Shown: piece by piece, positions 1 to 6,307 of the stretch
Layout: each line of letters starts with the position of its first letter
Numbering within the stretch: position 1 is the first letter of the stretch
Source: an uncultured Oscillibacter sp.
Lineage (GTDB): Bacteria > Bacillota > Clostridia > Oscillospirales > Oscillospiraceae
Length of the DNA: 29,256 nucleotides
Direction: 5' to 3'
NCBI RefSeq assembly: GCF_910579365.1
Contig: NZ_CAJTUX010000036.1
Span: 1 to 29,256 of the forward strand
The notes under the pieces: model-generated
Database searches by the model: none
What the model was told of the DNA's origin: nothing
Seen by the model: only the letters and a program-made list of their open reading frames with translations
Program-made: the position numbers and the translations under genes

Positions 1-51
1 ATACGAGATCGAGTAATGTGACTGGAGTTCAGACGTGTGCTCTTCCGATCT
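1..51 (+). other. Illumina indexed adapter left on contig end
   Basis: Bases 1-9 are the end of the P7 flow-cell primer. Bases 10-17 (CGAGTAAT) sit where the i7 index belongs, and read as the reverse complement of the TruSeq-HT index ATTACTCG (from memory). Bases 18-51 match the Read 2 adapter and end in GCTCTTCCGATCT. This is library-construction sequence, not genome. An open frame starting at 18 gives MTGVQTCALPI, a peptide well known as an adapter-derived artefact in protein databases, so it must not be annotated as a gene. Genomic sequence starts at about 52. Confidence 0.98.
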
Positions 52-157
52 GTCCCTCGTCCCCCGCAGGGGTGGGGGTTGCTCAAGGGGGAGCCTGCTC
101 CCCCTTGAAGGAGGCGGAGGAAACGGAGCGGAACGGATGCCCGGCTTTCAGCCGGGC
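52..157. repeat. Contig-end spacer with two perfect hairpins
   Basis: No gene is seen between the adapter and the stop codon of the FtsW-like gene. Two inverted repeats are present. Positions 83-93 and 98-108 are exact complements separated by CCTG (TCAAGGGGGAG / CTCCCCCTTGA). Positions 139-145 and 151-157 (GCCCGGC / GCCGGGC) flank the stop codon at 148-150. Neither is followed by a clear U-tract on the minus strand, so they are poor intrinsic terminators. They could belong to an interspersed repeat, which would explain why assembly broke here. That last point is inference. Confidence 0.5.
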
Positions 158-1863
158 GGAGTGGAGCGCAGTTTTTGACGCCGGATGGCGAAGCTGGCAT
201 TCTCCCGGGTATCCGTGGCCTTCAAAAATGCCAGCAGACCCCAGGCGGACAGCATGGCGGATCCGCCGTTAGAGACAAAGGGGAAGGTCACCCCCGTCAG
301 AGGCAGGATATCCACAGACCCGAATACATTCAAACAGGTCTGAAACACCAGCAGCGAGCCGGCGGCGCAGGCGGCCAGACAGTAAAAGCTGCTCCGCCCC
401 ATCCGGCAGGCCCGGACGGTGAAAAAGGCCAGGGCCACAATGGCCCCCACGGCAAAATAGGCCACCAGCAGTCCCCACTCCTCACACAGCATTCCAAACA
501 CCAGATCGGTGTCCGCCGCCGGAACCCGGTGGAGCCAGCCCTCCCCCGCGCCCATGCCGAAAAGGCCCCCGGAGGCCGCGGCGGACATGGTGCGGGTCTG
601 CTGATAGCCCTGCCCCGACGCGTCGGCCCAGGCGCGGCCCCAGGAGGCAAAGCGGCTGAGAATATAGGGCTTGAACTTCACAATAATTCCCGCGCCGAAC
701 ACCGCCCCTCCGCAGATGAGGGACAGCGTGGCAAAGTCCCCGGAGCGGAGGTAGGCAATCACCAGGAAGGTCACAAAGAAAATGGACGCCGTTCCAAAGT
801 CGCTCATCAGACCCAGAAGGCCGATACACACGCCGGTAAGGAGGATGAAGAGAGTCAGATTCCGCCGGTGGAACAGCCGGTCCAGGGTGGCGGACCCGGC
901 GAAGATATAGCAGATCTTGGCAATCTCCGAGGGCTGGAAGGACAGGGGACCCAGGGAAATCCAGTTCACCGCGCCGTACTTCCGGTTCCCCAGCACCAGC
1001 GTCACGGCCAGAAGAGCAATGGACGCCGCCGCCATCAGCCAGCGGTTCCGCTGGACCCGGCCCAGGTCCCGGAGAAAAATCCCCAGGGTCAAAAACAGAA
1101 TCAGCCCCAGAATCACAGCCAGAAGCTGCTTATAAAGGCTTCCCGGCGCGCTGGAGGCGGTGACCGCCAGGGACAGCGTGGAGAGGAAAAAGGCGATGGT
1201 CTCCATCTCAAAACCCACGCAGCGGCTGAGCCGGAGCGCTATGGCATAGAGCCACATCACCGCCGTCAGCCCCAGAAAGGCCAGGGGAATGGCGGGGGAG
1301 GCCCCCTCTCCCGCAGAGACCATCAGCTGCGTGCAGGCCAGCAGCTGGAACACTGTCAGCCACAGGAAGGAGGGCCACATGGCCGCGGGGCGCTCCGCCC
1401 GGCGCTTCTCCTCCAGCTCCTCCCGCTCCGCCGCGGTCTGGGGCAGGAAGAGCAGGGGCACACCCCCCAGCTGGATGGAATCTCCCAGGCGGATGGGGGC
1501 GGAACCCTCCACCTTCTCGCCGTTGAGCAGTACGCCGCCCTTGGAGTTCAAATCATAGAGGGTCCACTGGTCCTCCTCATTCCGGCAGAGGGCCGCGTGC
1601 TGGCGGGAGACGCTGGGGTAGTTCAGCCGCACGTCGGCGCTCCGCCCCCGGCCCAGAATATTCTCCCAATGGGTGAGGGGAACGGGAACGCCGTTGGGCA
1701 GGCTCAGCTGTCCCCAGGTCTCCGGCGTGTGGGGAATCCGGAGGAGGGACCGGACGGCCCGCCAGAGAATGGCCCCCGCCAGCACAGGGAAAAGCAGGCG
1801 CGCAAGGGCGGTATACCACAGTCCCACGGCGGGATACGCCGCCAGCAGCTCCGTCAGATTCAC
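148..1863 (-). CDS. FHA domain-FtsW/RodA/SpoVE (SEDS) fusion protein
   Basis: The product is 571 aa. The start is the GTG at 1861-1863, 7 nt after AGGAGG; longer in-frame starts upstream lack a ribosome binding site. Residues about 10-38 form one membrane segment. Residues 60-140 are a forkhead-associated (phosphothreonine-binding) domain with GRGRSADV (71-78), SVSRQH (84-89) and the N-x7-NG pattern (106-115). From about 165 to 548 it is a multi-pass SEDS glycan polymerase with LGPLSFQPSEIAK (304-316), the extracellular Asp in DTDL (D453) and LPLTGVTFPFVSNGGS near the C-terminus. SEDS enzymes polymerise lipid II into glycan strands with a partner PBP, here at the membrane. The FHA part suggests control by a Ser/Thr kinase (inference). 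Which SEDS subfamily (FtsW, RodA or SpoVE) cannot be settled here, and no PBP gene is visible beside it. Confidence 0.9.
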   Translation of the reverse strand: MNLTELLAAYPAVGLWYTALARLLFPVLAGAILWRAVRSLLRIPHTPETWGQLSLPNGVPVPLTHWENILGRGRSADVRLNYPSVSRQHAALCRNEEDQWTLYDLNSKGGVLLNGEKVEGSAPIRLGDSIQLGGVPLLFLPQTAAEREELEEKRRAERPAAMWPSFLWLTVFQLLACTQLMVSAGEGASPAIPLAFLGLTAVMWLYAIALRLSRCVGFEMETIAFFLSTLSLAVTASSAPGSLYKQLLAVILGLILFLTLGIFLRDLGRVQRNRWLMAAASIALLAVTLVLGNRKYGAVNWISLGPLSFQPSEIAKICYIFAGSATLDRLFHRRNLTLFILLTGVCIGLLGLMSDFGTASIFFVTFLVIAYLRSGDFATLSLICGGAVFGAGIIVKFKPYILSRFASWGRAWADASGQGYQQTRTMSAAASGGLFGMGAGEGWLHRVPAADTDLVFGMLCEEWGLLVAYFAVGAIVALAFFTVRACRMGRSSFYCLAACAAGSLLVFQTCLNVFGSVDILPLTGVTFPFVSNGGSAMLSAWGLLAFLKATDTRENASFAIRRQKLRSTPPG

Positions 1864-1908
1864 AGACACGCCTCCTTTCCTCCTCTGGACGGGAGAGTAC
1901 TTTTTCTT

Positions 1909-1917
1909 AGCATACCA
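1909..1917 (-). promoter_or_regulatory. Candidate extended -10 promoter of the FHA-FtsW gene
   Basis: Read on the minus strand this is TGGTATGCT, an extended -10 (TGn plus TATGCT), about 45 nt before the GTG start. No good -35 lies 17 nt upstream, as is allowed for extended -10 promoters. Confidence 0.4.
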
Positions 1918-1946
1918 TGCTTTTGTGAAAAAATCTACCGCTTTCC

Positions 1947-1994
1947 AGCGCCGCCGGATATTTTCCGTTCCGCCCAAAATTTTCCGGCGGCGCT
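1947..1994. repeat. 12-bp perfect inverted repeat between divergent promoters
   Basis: Positions 1947-1958 (AGCGCCGCCGGA) and 1983-1994 (TCCGGCGGCGCT) are exact complements around a 24-nt AT-rich centre, which itself pairs partly (ATTTT / AAAAT). The element lies between the candidate leftward promoter (1909-1917) and the rightward -35 (1997-2002). It would be upstream of both transcripts, which suits a shared operator better than an RNA hairpin. Confidence 0.6.
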
Positions 1995-1996
1995 TC

Positions 1997-2026
1997 TTCA
2001 CTTTTTCCACGTACTGCCGATATAAT
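1997..2026 (+). promoter_or_regulatory. Candidate sigma-A promoter of the coiled-coil gene
   Basis: TTCACT (1997-2002), an 18-nt spacer and a perfect TATAAT (2021-2026). Transcription would start near 2033, leaving a short leader carrying the GGGAGGG ribosome binding site before the ATG at 2061. Confidence 0.5.
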
Positions 2027-2060
2027 GTATATATAGAATATTCCATCGGGAGGGACCGCC

Positions 2061-2789
2061 ATGGGCATTACACAGCTAACCAGTCGTTCTGCCTCCTGGC
2101 AGACCCAAATCCATGCGCAAACCACTTCCCAGACCAGCGCCCAAACCGCCCAGGCCGGGGAAAAGAAGGACGATTCCACCGATCTCTATGAGATGATGCG
2201 GGATGCCCGGGAGAAGGCGGATGCCGTGCGGGAGAAATTCAACAGTCTCAAGCCCAAACCCCGGTACGGCGACGCTCCCATCGAGGCTTACGCCCGCCTG
2301 GCCAGAGCCCGGCGGCCCGCCGAGGTCACCGCCGCCGCAGGATACGCCCGGCGGCAGATCACGCGGCTGAAAGCCGCTAAGCACCAGGACCCGGACAACG
2401 CCAAGCGCATTCAGGCCGCCATCAACCAGCTCCAAAAGGCCGTCACCCGGGCGGGGAAAAAAAGCCGGGAGCTGAACCGGGAAAAGGCGGATCAGGCCCG
2501 GCAGGCCAAGCTGGCCCAGGAGAAAAAAACCCGGGAGGCCCAGCGCCAGCGGCAGGAGCTCCGCCGCAGGCAGGCCGCCCGCATGATTCGGGAGTCCGGT
2601 TATATCCGGGAGGCGGAGATTGACAACCGGATGCAGGCGCAGCTTTCCGCAACCCGTATGGAGCTTCAGAAGCAGGCACAGGACCTGTCGGCCTCCTTCC
2701 AGCCCTCTGCCGGGGCCGTGGCCCAGCAGTACGCCGCTGCCGCCGCTCCGGAGGCCGCCGCTGGAGGAGAGCTGAATCTCCAGGCATGA
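2061..2789 (+). CDS. Hypothetical Lys/Arg/Gln-rich coiled-coil protein
   Basis: The product is 242 aa with ATG at 2061, preceded by GGGAGGG. I do not recognise a characterised family. Residues 1-40 are Ser/Thr/Gln-rich and look disordered. Residues 70-115 form a conserved-looking helical block (YGDAPIEAYARLARAR, NAKRIQAAINQLQKA). Residues 115-180 are very rich in Lys, Arg, Gln and Glu with heptad-like spacing, predicting a long charged coiled coil, and the tail is Ala-rich. There is no signal peptide or membrane segment, so it is probably cytoplasmic. It is the only gene on the left arm facing the origin, so it lies on the lagging strand. A structural or nucleic-acid-binding role is possible but not shown. 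Confidence 0.75.
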   Translation: MGITQLTSRSASWQTQIHAQTTSQTSAQTAQAGEKKDDSTDLYEMMRDAREKADAVREKFNSLKPKPRYGDAPIEAYARLARARRPAEVTAAAGYARRQITRLKAAKHQDPDNAKRIQAAINQLQKAVTRAGKKSRELNREKADQARQAKLAQEKKTREAQRQRQELRRRQAARMIRESGYIREAEIDNRMQAQLSATRMELQKQAQDLSASFQPSAGAVAQQYAAAAAPEAAAGGELNLQA

Positions 2790-2790
2790 G

Positions 2791-2827
2791 AAAAACGAGG
2801 ATGGGCAGCTGCCTACCCTCGTTTTTT
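2791..2827 (+). terminator. Intrinsic terminator of the coiled-coil gene
   Basis: It starts one base after the stop codon. The outer stem ACGAGG / CCTCGT encloses GGCAG / CTGCC and is followed by six Ts at 2822-2827. The As at 2791-2795 would give a U-tract on the other strand as well. Confidence 0.85.
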
Positions 2828-2902
2828 GCGCATGCGTCAGCCGAAGGTAAATACCGGGTGGTAGCCGTACATAGGTTTCCACACCGGCAGTCAAAAAAGT
2901 GC

Positions 2903-2936
2903 AAAAAGAGAAGAACGGGGATTCCCCGCTCCTCTC
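2903..2936 (-). terminator. Intrinsic terminator of the rbr-rubredoxin unit
   Basis: Arms 2908-2920 and 2924-2936 form a 13-bp stem (two G-U pairs) with an ATT loop. On the minus strand it is followed by five Ts (2907-2903). It lies just past the rubredoxin stop codon. Confidence 0.85.
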
Positions 2937-2961
2937 CAAAAGCGCTGTTCTTAATTGCGGC

Positions 2962-3117
2962 TTATTCCTTCTCAAACACGTCCTTGCCCATCTCGCAGAT
3001 GGGGCAGACCCAGCTCTCAGGGACCTGGTCCCAGGGAGTGCCGGGGGCGACGCCGTTGTCAGGGTCGCCTACCGCGGGGTCATAGACGTAACCGCAGGGG
3101 CAGACGTACTTATCCAT
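2962..3117 (-). CDS. Rubredoxin with shortened first metal loop
   Basis: The product is 51 aa. The ATG at 3115-3117 sits 8 nt after GGAGG. The sequence begins MDKYVCPCGYVYDPAVGDPD and has WVCPICEMGKDVF near the end, the classic rubredoxin fold in a 51-54 aa protein. Rubredoxin carries one electron on a single Fe(Cys)4 centre. The oddity is the first Cys pair: it reads C-P-C-G rather than the usual C-x-x-C-G, one residue short. The second pair, C-P-I-C, is normal. The gene is 24 bp downstream of the reverse rubrerythrin, so the two are probably co-transcribed and this rubredoxin likely delivers electrons to that peroxidase (inference from context and family). Confidence 0.93.
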   Translation of the reverse strand: MDKYVCPCGYVYDPAVGDPDNGVAPGTPWDQVPESWVCPICEMGKDVFEKE

Positions 3118-3141
3118 AAGTAGATCCTCCGAATCGGAAAA

Positions 3142-3708
3142 TTATTTGAAGTACCGCTCCAGCAGGCCCTTGAAGGCCTTGCCGTGGCGGGCCTCGTCGC
3201 GAGCCATCTCATGGACGGTGTCGTGGATGGCGTCCAGGTTGTACTGCTTGGCCAGCTTCGCCAGGGCGAACTTGCCGGCGGTGGCTCCATTTTCGGCCTC
3301 GACCCGCATTTCCAGGTTCTTCTTGGTGCTGGTGGTCACCACGTCGCCCAGGAGCTCCGCAAACTTCGCGGCATGCTCGGCCTCCTCATAGGCGGCCTTC
3401 TCCCAGTACAGGCCAATCTCGGGATAGCCCTCGCGGAAGGCCACGCGGGCCATGGCCAGGTACATGCCGACCTCGGTGCACTCGCCGGAGAAGTTGGCGT
3501 TCAGACCGTCAATGATCTCCTTCTGCGCCTCGGCGGGAACGTCCGCGCCAAAGGTCTTGCCAACGCCCACCACATGCTCGGCGGCCCAGGTCATATCAGC
3601 GCCCTGCTCCTTGAACTTCGCGCCGGGAACGCCGCACTGGGGGCACTTCTCGGGGGGAACGTCACCCTCGTGAACATAACCGCAAACCGGGCAAACCCAC
3701 TTTTTCAT
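3142..3708 (-). CDS. Reverse rubrerythrin (rubredoxin-ferritin-like diiron peroxidase)
   Basis: The product is 188 aa. The ATG at 3706-3708 follows AAGGAGG on the minus strand. Residues 1-36 are a rubredoxin-like FeS4 knuckle (CPVCGY, then CPQCG). Residues about 55-188 are a ferritin-like four-helix domain with diiron ligands in GECTEVGMYLA, YEEAEH and ARDEARH. In ordinary rubrerythrin the rubredoxin part is C-terminal; here the order is reversed, as in the clostridial revRbr family that reduces hydrogen peroxide and oxygen with NADH-derived electrons. It acts in the cytoplasm, probably fed by the rubredoxin encoded just downstream. The upstream AT-rich palindromes suggest stress-responsive control. 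Confidence 0.93.
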   Translation of the reverse strand: MKKWVCPVCGYVHEGDVPPEKCPQCGVPGAKFKEQGADMTWAAEHVVGVGKTFGADVPAEAQKEIIDGLNANFSGECTEVGMYLAMARVAFREGYPEIGLYWEKAAYEEAEHAAKFAELLGDVVTTSTKKNLEMRVEAENGATAGKFALAKLAKQYNLDAIHDTVHEMARDEARHGKAFKGLLERYFK

Positions 3709-3753
3709 AATTGTATCCTCCTTAGAATCAATTTTTTATCAGGCAGTGATATG

Positions 3754-3762
3754 AGTATAACA
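3754..3762 (-). promoter_or_regulatory. Extended -10 promoter of revRbr
   Basis: On the minus strand TGTTATACT is an extended -10 (TG-T-TATACT) about 45 nt before the ATG. A -35 at 17-18 nt upstream is poor. Confidence 0.45.
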
Positions 3763-3784
3763 GGTTCCCAGAAAGACTTCTAGT

Positions 3785-3840
3785 TGCAAATGTCACAAAA
3801 TCAAAATTTGATGGAAATTAACTCTTTATTTAAATTTGCA
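3785..3840. promoter_or_regulatory. Nested AT-rich palindromes upstream of revRbr, possible operator
   Basis: Positions 3800-3812 read ATCAAA-A-TTTGAT, a perfect 6-1-6 inverted repeat, the same geometry as Fur/PerR-type boxes although not their consensus. It is framed by TGCAAAT (3785-3791) and ATTTGCA (3834-3840), exact complements. The AT-rich block stands out from GC-rich surroundings and lies about 40 nt upstream of the revRbr -10. Binding by a peroxide sensor is inference. Confidence 0.4.
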
Positions 3841-3934
3841 GGGAGGCGCTCTTTACAAACAGGCTGTCCTCCGAAAGGTTCCGGCGTTCGGCGGGCTTTT
3901 AAAAATGCACCGCCTCTCTCATCAACCCTGAAAA

Positions 3935-3965
3935 GAGCCCCGTTCCGGCTGGAGCGGGGCCCTTT
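3935..3965 (-). terminator. Intrinsic terminator after the EF-G-like gene
   Basis: Arms 3937-3946 and 3951-3960 pair over 10 bp with one wobble (GCCCCG core, GGCT loop). On the minus strand TCTTTTC follows. On the plus strand CCTTTTT follows, so it may work both ways. Of the rest of 3709-3985, only the revRbr promoter and palindromes are noted; no gene is seen. Confidence 0.75.
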
Positions 3966-3985
3966 TTGGTCTTTGATGCGGTAAA

Positions 3986-6055
3986 TCAGCCCTCCGCCAT
4001 GGCCTTCGCTTCGGCGATGGCCTTCTCCTGGGCGGCAGGGGGGCAGTCCTGATAGCGGATGAAGTGGAAGGTGAAGCTGCCCCGGCTCTGGGTCATGGCC
4101 CGCAGGTCAATGGCATAGGTGCCCATTTCGGCCATGGGAACCTCGGCGGTGATGACCTGGGTGCCGTCGCCGGTGGGGTCCATACCCATGGGGGTGCCCC
4201 GGCGCTTGGAGATGTCGCCCATAACGTCGCCGGTGTAGTTCTCGGGCACGGTGACCTTCAGCTCACCGATGGGCTCCAGCAGGACGGGGTTGGCCTCGGG
4301 CATGGCGGCCTTATAGGCCAGCTGCGCCGCGGTCTTGAAGGCGATTTCGGAGGAGTCCACCGGGTGATAGGACCCGTCGTACAAAACGGCCTTCAGATTC
4401 ACCAGGGGATAGCCCGCCAAAGGACCGTGGGCGCAGGCCTCCCGGAGGCCCTTTTCCACCGCCGGGAAGAAGTTCCGGGGCACGGAGCCGCCGAAGACCT
4501 CCTCGGCGAAGACCATCTCCTCCTCCTCGGGGTTGTACTCAAAGCGGACCCACACGTCGCCGAACTGGCCGCTGCCGCCGGTCTGCTTCTTGTGGCGGCC
4601 CTGCTTCTGGACGGTCTTGCGGATCTTCTCCCGGTAGGGAACCCGGGTGGGCTTCAGCTCCGCCTCCACATTGAAGCGGCTTTTCAGCTTGCTCACCAGT
4701 ACGTCCATCTGCATGTCGCCCGCGCCGGAGACCACCATCTGCCGGGTCTCGGCATTGTTCACCACGGAGAAGGTGGGGTCCTCCTCATTCAGGCGGGTAA
4801 GGCCCTGGGCGATCTTATCCTCCTGCCCCCGGGTCTTGGGCACGATGGCCACGGAGTAGCAGGGCTCGGCGAAGGGAATGTTCTTCAGGCTGACCACCTT
4901 CCGCTCGTCGCAGAGCGTGTCGCCGGTCTTGATGTCCATCTTGGCAATGGCGCCGATGTCGCCGCAGGCCAGCTCCTTGACCTCGGCGTTCTTCTTGCCC
5001 CGGATGGTATAGAGCCGGCCCAGCTTCACCTTTTCGCCGGTGCGGGCGTTCACCATGGGCATATCCGGCGTGATGCTGCCGGAGAGAACCTTTACGAAGG
5101 AGTACTTGCCGTACTGATCGGAGATTGTCTTGAATACAAAGGCCGTGGGCACGCCGCCGGGAGAGACCACGAACTCCTCGGTCTCGCCGTCGGACTTGGT
5201 GGCTTTGTGATAGTTGCCCTCCACCGGGTTGGGCAGCAGGTCCACAATGTTGTCCATCAGCATCAGGGACCCCAGGCAGCCCACGGCGGAACCGCAGAGA
5301 ACGGGGAACAGGCTCAGGTCCCGGACTCCCTGGCGCAGGCCCTGAATCATCTCGGCATAGGTGAAATCCTCGCCGTCGAAGAACTTGTTCATCAGCTCCT
5401 CGCTGGTCTCGGCCACGGACTCTTTCAGCGCGTCGTTGAACTCGGCGATGACGTCGCCCTTGTCGGCGGGAACCTCGATCTCCACCCGCTTGAGGTTCTG
5501 CATCTCATAGGCCCGCTTGTTCAGCACGTCGATGATGCCGGTGACCTTGTGTCCGCCGTCCCAGATGGGGACCACCACCGGGGCGATCTTGTTGCCGAAG
5601 CGGGAGCGCAGCGCCTCGAAGGTGGCGTTATAGTCGCTGTTGTCCTCGTCGGTTTTGGAGATGTAGATGAAGCGGGGCATATTCCGCTCCTCGCAGTATT
5701 TCCAGGCCTTCTCCAGACCCACGGACACGCCGTCCTTGGCGGAGCAGACAATGATGGCGGCGTCGGCGGCCCGGAGGGCGGCCATAACCTCGCCGGCAAA
5801 GTCGAAGGCGCCGGGAGTATCCAGAAGGTTGATGCGGCAGCCCTTATAGTCCAGAGGAGCCACGGAGGTGGACAGGGAAATCTGCCGCTTGGTCTCTTCG
5901 GGATCATAGTCGCACACAGTGTTTCCATCGGCGGCCCTTCCCATTCTATCAATGACGCCGGTCATGTAGAGCAGGCTCTCGGCCAGGGCGGTTTTGCCGC
6001 TGCCGCTGTGCCCCAGCAGACAGACGTTGCGGATGTTCTGTACGGAATAGCTCAT
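3986..6055 (-). CDS. EF-G-like translational GTPase (EF-G paralogue)
   Basis: The product is 689 aa, the usual EF-G length. I chose the ATG at 6053-6055 (MSYSVQNIRN), 11 nt after AAGGAG, because the longer GTG start at 6067 overlaps that site. The five-domain EF-G layout is intact from the GTPase domain to the C-terminal domain. Motifs differ from true EF-G: the P-loop is GHSGSGKT (15-22) rather than AHIDAGKT; the G3 motif is DTPGAFDF (79-86), with Ala83 where the GTP-hydrolysing His sits; and G4 reads SKTD instead of NKxD. This places it in the EF-G-like/EF-G-2 group rather than as the main fusA, which normally sits with rpsL/rpsG/tuf. The exact role of this group is unsettled. A TetM-type ribosomal protection protein was considered, but the motifs fit EF-G-2 better. 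Confidence 0.88.
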   Translation of the reverse strand: MSYSVQNIRNVCLLGHSGSGKTALAESLLYMTGVIDRMGRAADGNTVCDYDPEETKRQISLSTSVAPLDYKGCRINLLDTPGAFDFAGEVMAALRAADAAIIVCSAKDGVSVGLEKAWKYCEERNMPRFIYISKTDEDNSDYNATFEALRSRFGNKIAPVVVPIWDGGHKVTGIIDVLNKRAYEMQNLKRVEIEVPADKGDVIAEFNDALKESVAETSEELMNKFFDGEDFTYAEMIQGLRQGVRDLSLFPVLCGSAVGCLGSLMLMDNIVDLLPNPVEGNYHKATKSDGETEEFVVSPGGVPTAFVFKTISDQYGKYSFVKVLSGSITPDMPMVNARTGEKVKLGRLYTIRGKKNAEVKELACGDIGAIAKMDIKTGDTLCDERKVVSLKNIPFAEPCYSVAIVPKTRGQEDKIAQGLTRLNEEDPTFSVVNNAETRQMVVSGAGDMQMDVLVSKLKSRFNVEAELKPTRVPYREKIRKTVQKQGRHKKQTGGSGQFGDVWVRFEYNPEEEEMVFAEEVFGGSVPRNFFPAVEKGLREACAHGPLAGYPLVNLKAVLYDGSYHPVDSSEIAFKTAAQLAYKAAMPEANPVLLEPIGELKVTVPENYTGDVMGDISKRRGTPMGMDPTGDGTQVITAEVPMAEMGTYAIDLRAMTQSRGSFTFHFIRYQDCPPAAQEKAIAEAKAMAEG

Positions 6056-6118
6056 GATTCGTTTCACTCCTTATTTTTGCTGTCCATGCGGCCGGGGCCG
6101 CAAGCGTCCAATATATGA

Positions 6119-6147
6119 ATTATACAACACTCTACCGGCGATTACAA
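6119..6147 (-). promoter_or_regulatory. Promoter of the EF-G-like gene
   Basis: On the minus strand: TTGTAA (6147-6142), a 17-nt spacer and a perfect TATAAT (6124-6119). Transcription would start near 6112, giving a leader of about 57 nt that includes a GC-rich run before AAGGAG. Confidence 0.65.
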
Positions 6148-6228
6148 CAAAAATTTTGGTCAAAATCACATTTATGCTTCACTGCCAAATTGATGGTTCA
6201 TATTTCGTCAATTTATCTATGTCCAGCG

Positions 6229-6261
6229 AAAAAGGGCCTGCCGTATTTTTCCGGCAGGCCC
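6229..6261 (-). terminator. Intrinsic terminator of the phosphohexomutase gene
   Basis: Arms 6234-6243 and 6252-6261 are exact complements (GGGCCTGCCG / CGGCAGGCCC) with an 8-nt loop. On the minus strand five Ts follow (6233-6229). Confidence 0.9.
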
Positions 6262-6285
6262 CTCGGTTTACAGTTTTTCCAAAAT

Positions 6286-6305
6286 ATGACGCGTTATGAC
6301 GCGTT
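6286..6305. repeat. Perfect 10-bp tandem duplication
   Basis: ATGACGCGTT occurs twice head to tail (6286-6295, 6296-6305), two bases beyond the phosphohexomutase stop codon. It is probably a replication-slippage product; no function is evident. Confidence 0.8.
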
Positions 6306-6307
6306 TG

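Noticed and set aside
18..272. Plus-strand 84-codon open frame at the contig start
   Set aside because: It begins inside the sequencing adapter (MTGVQTCALPI...) and then runs antisense to the end of the FtsW-like gene.
175..2025. 616-codon plus-strand open frame
   Set aside because: Antisense to the FHA-FtsW gene. The product is Gly/Pro/Gln/His-rich without any domain, the usual mirror of GC-rich codon use.
3784..3984. Open frame of 66 codons between revRbr and the EF-G-like gene
   Set aside because: It crosses the palindromic control region and the EF-G-like terminator and lacks a ribosome binding site.
3985..6067. Tetracycline-resistance TetM-type ribosomal protection protein
   Set aside because: P-loop GHSGSGKT and G3 DTPGAFDF fit the EF-G-2-like group; no mobile-element or leader-peptide context typical of tet(M) is present.
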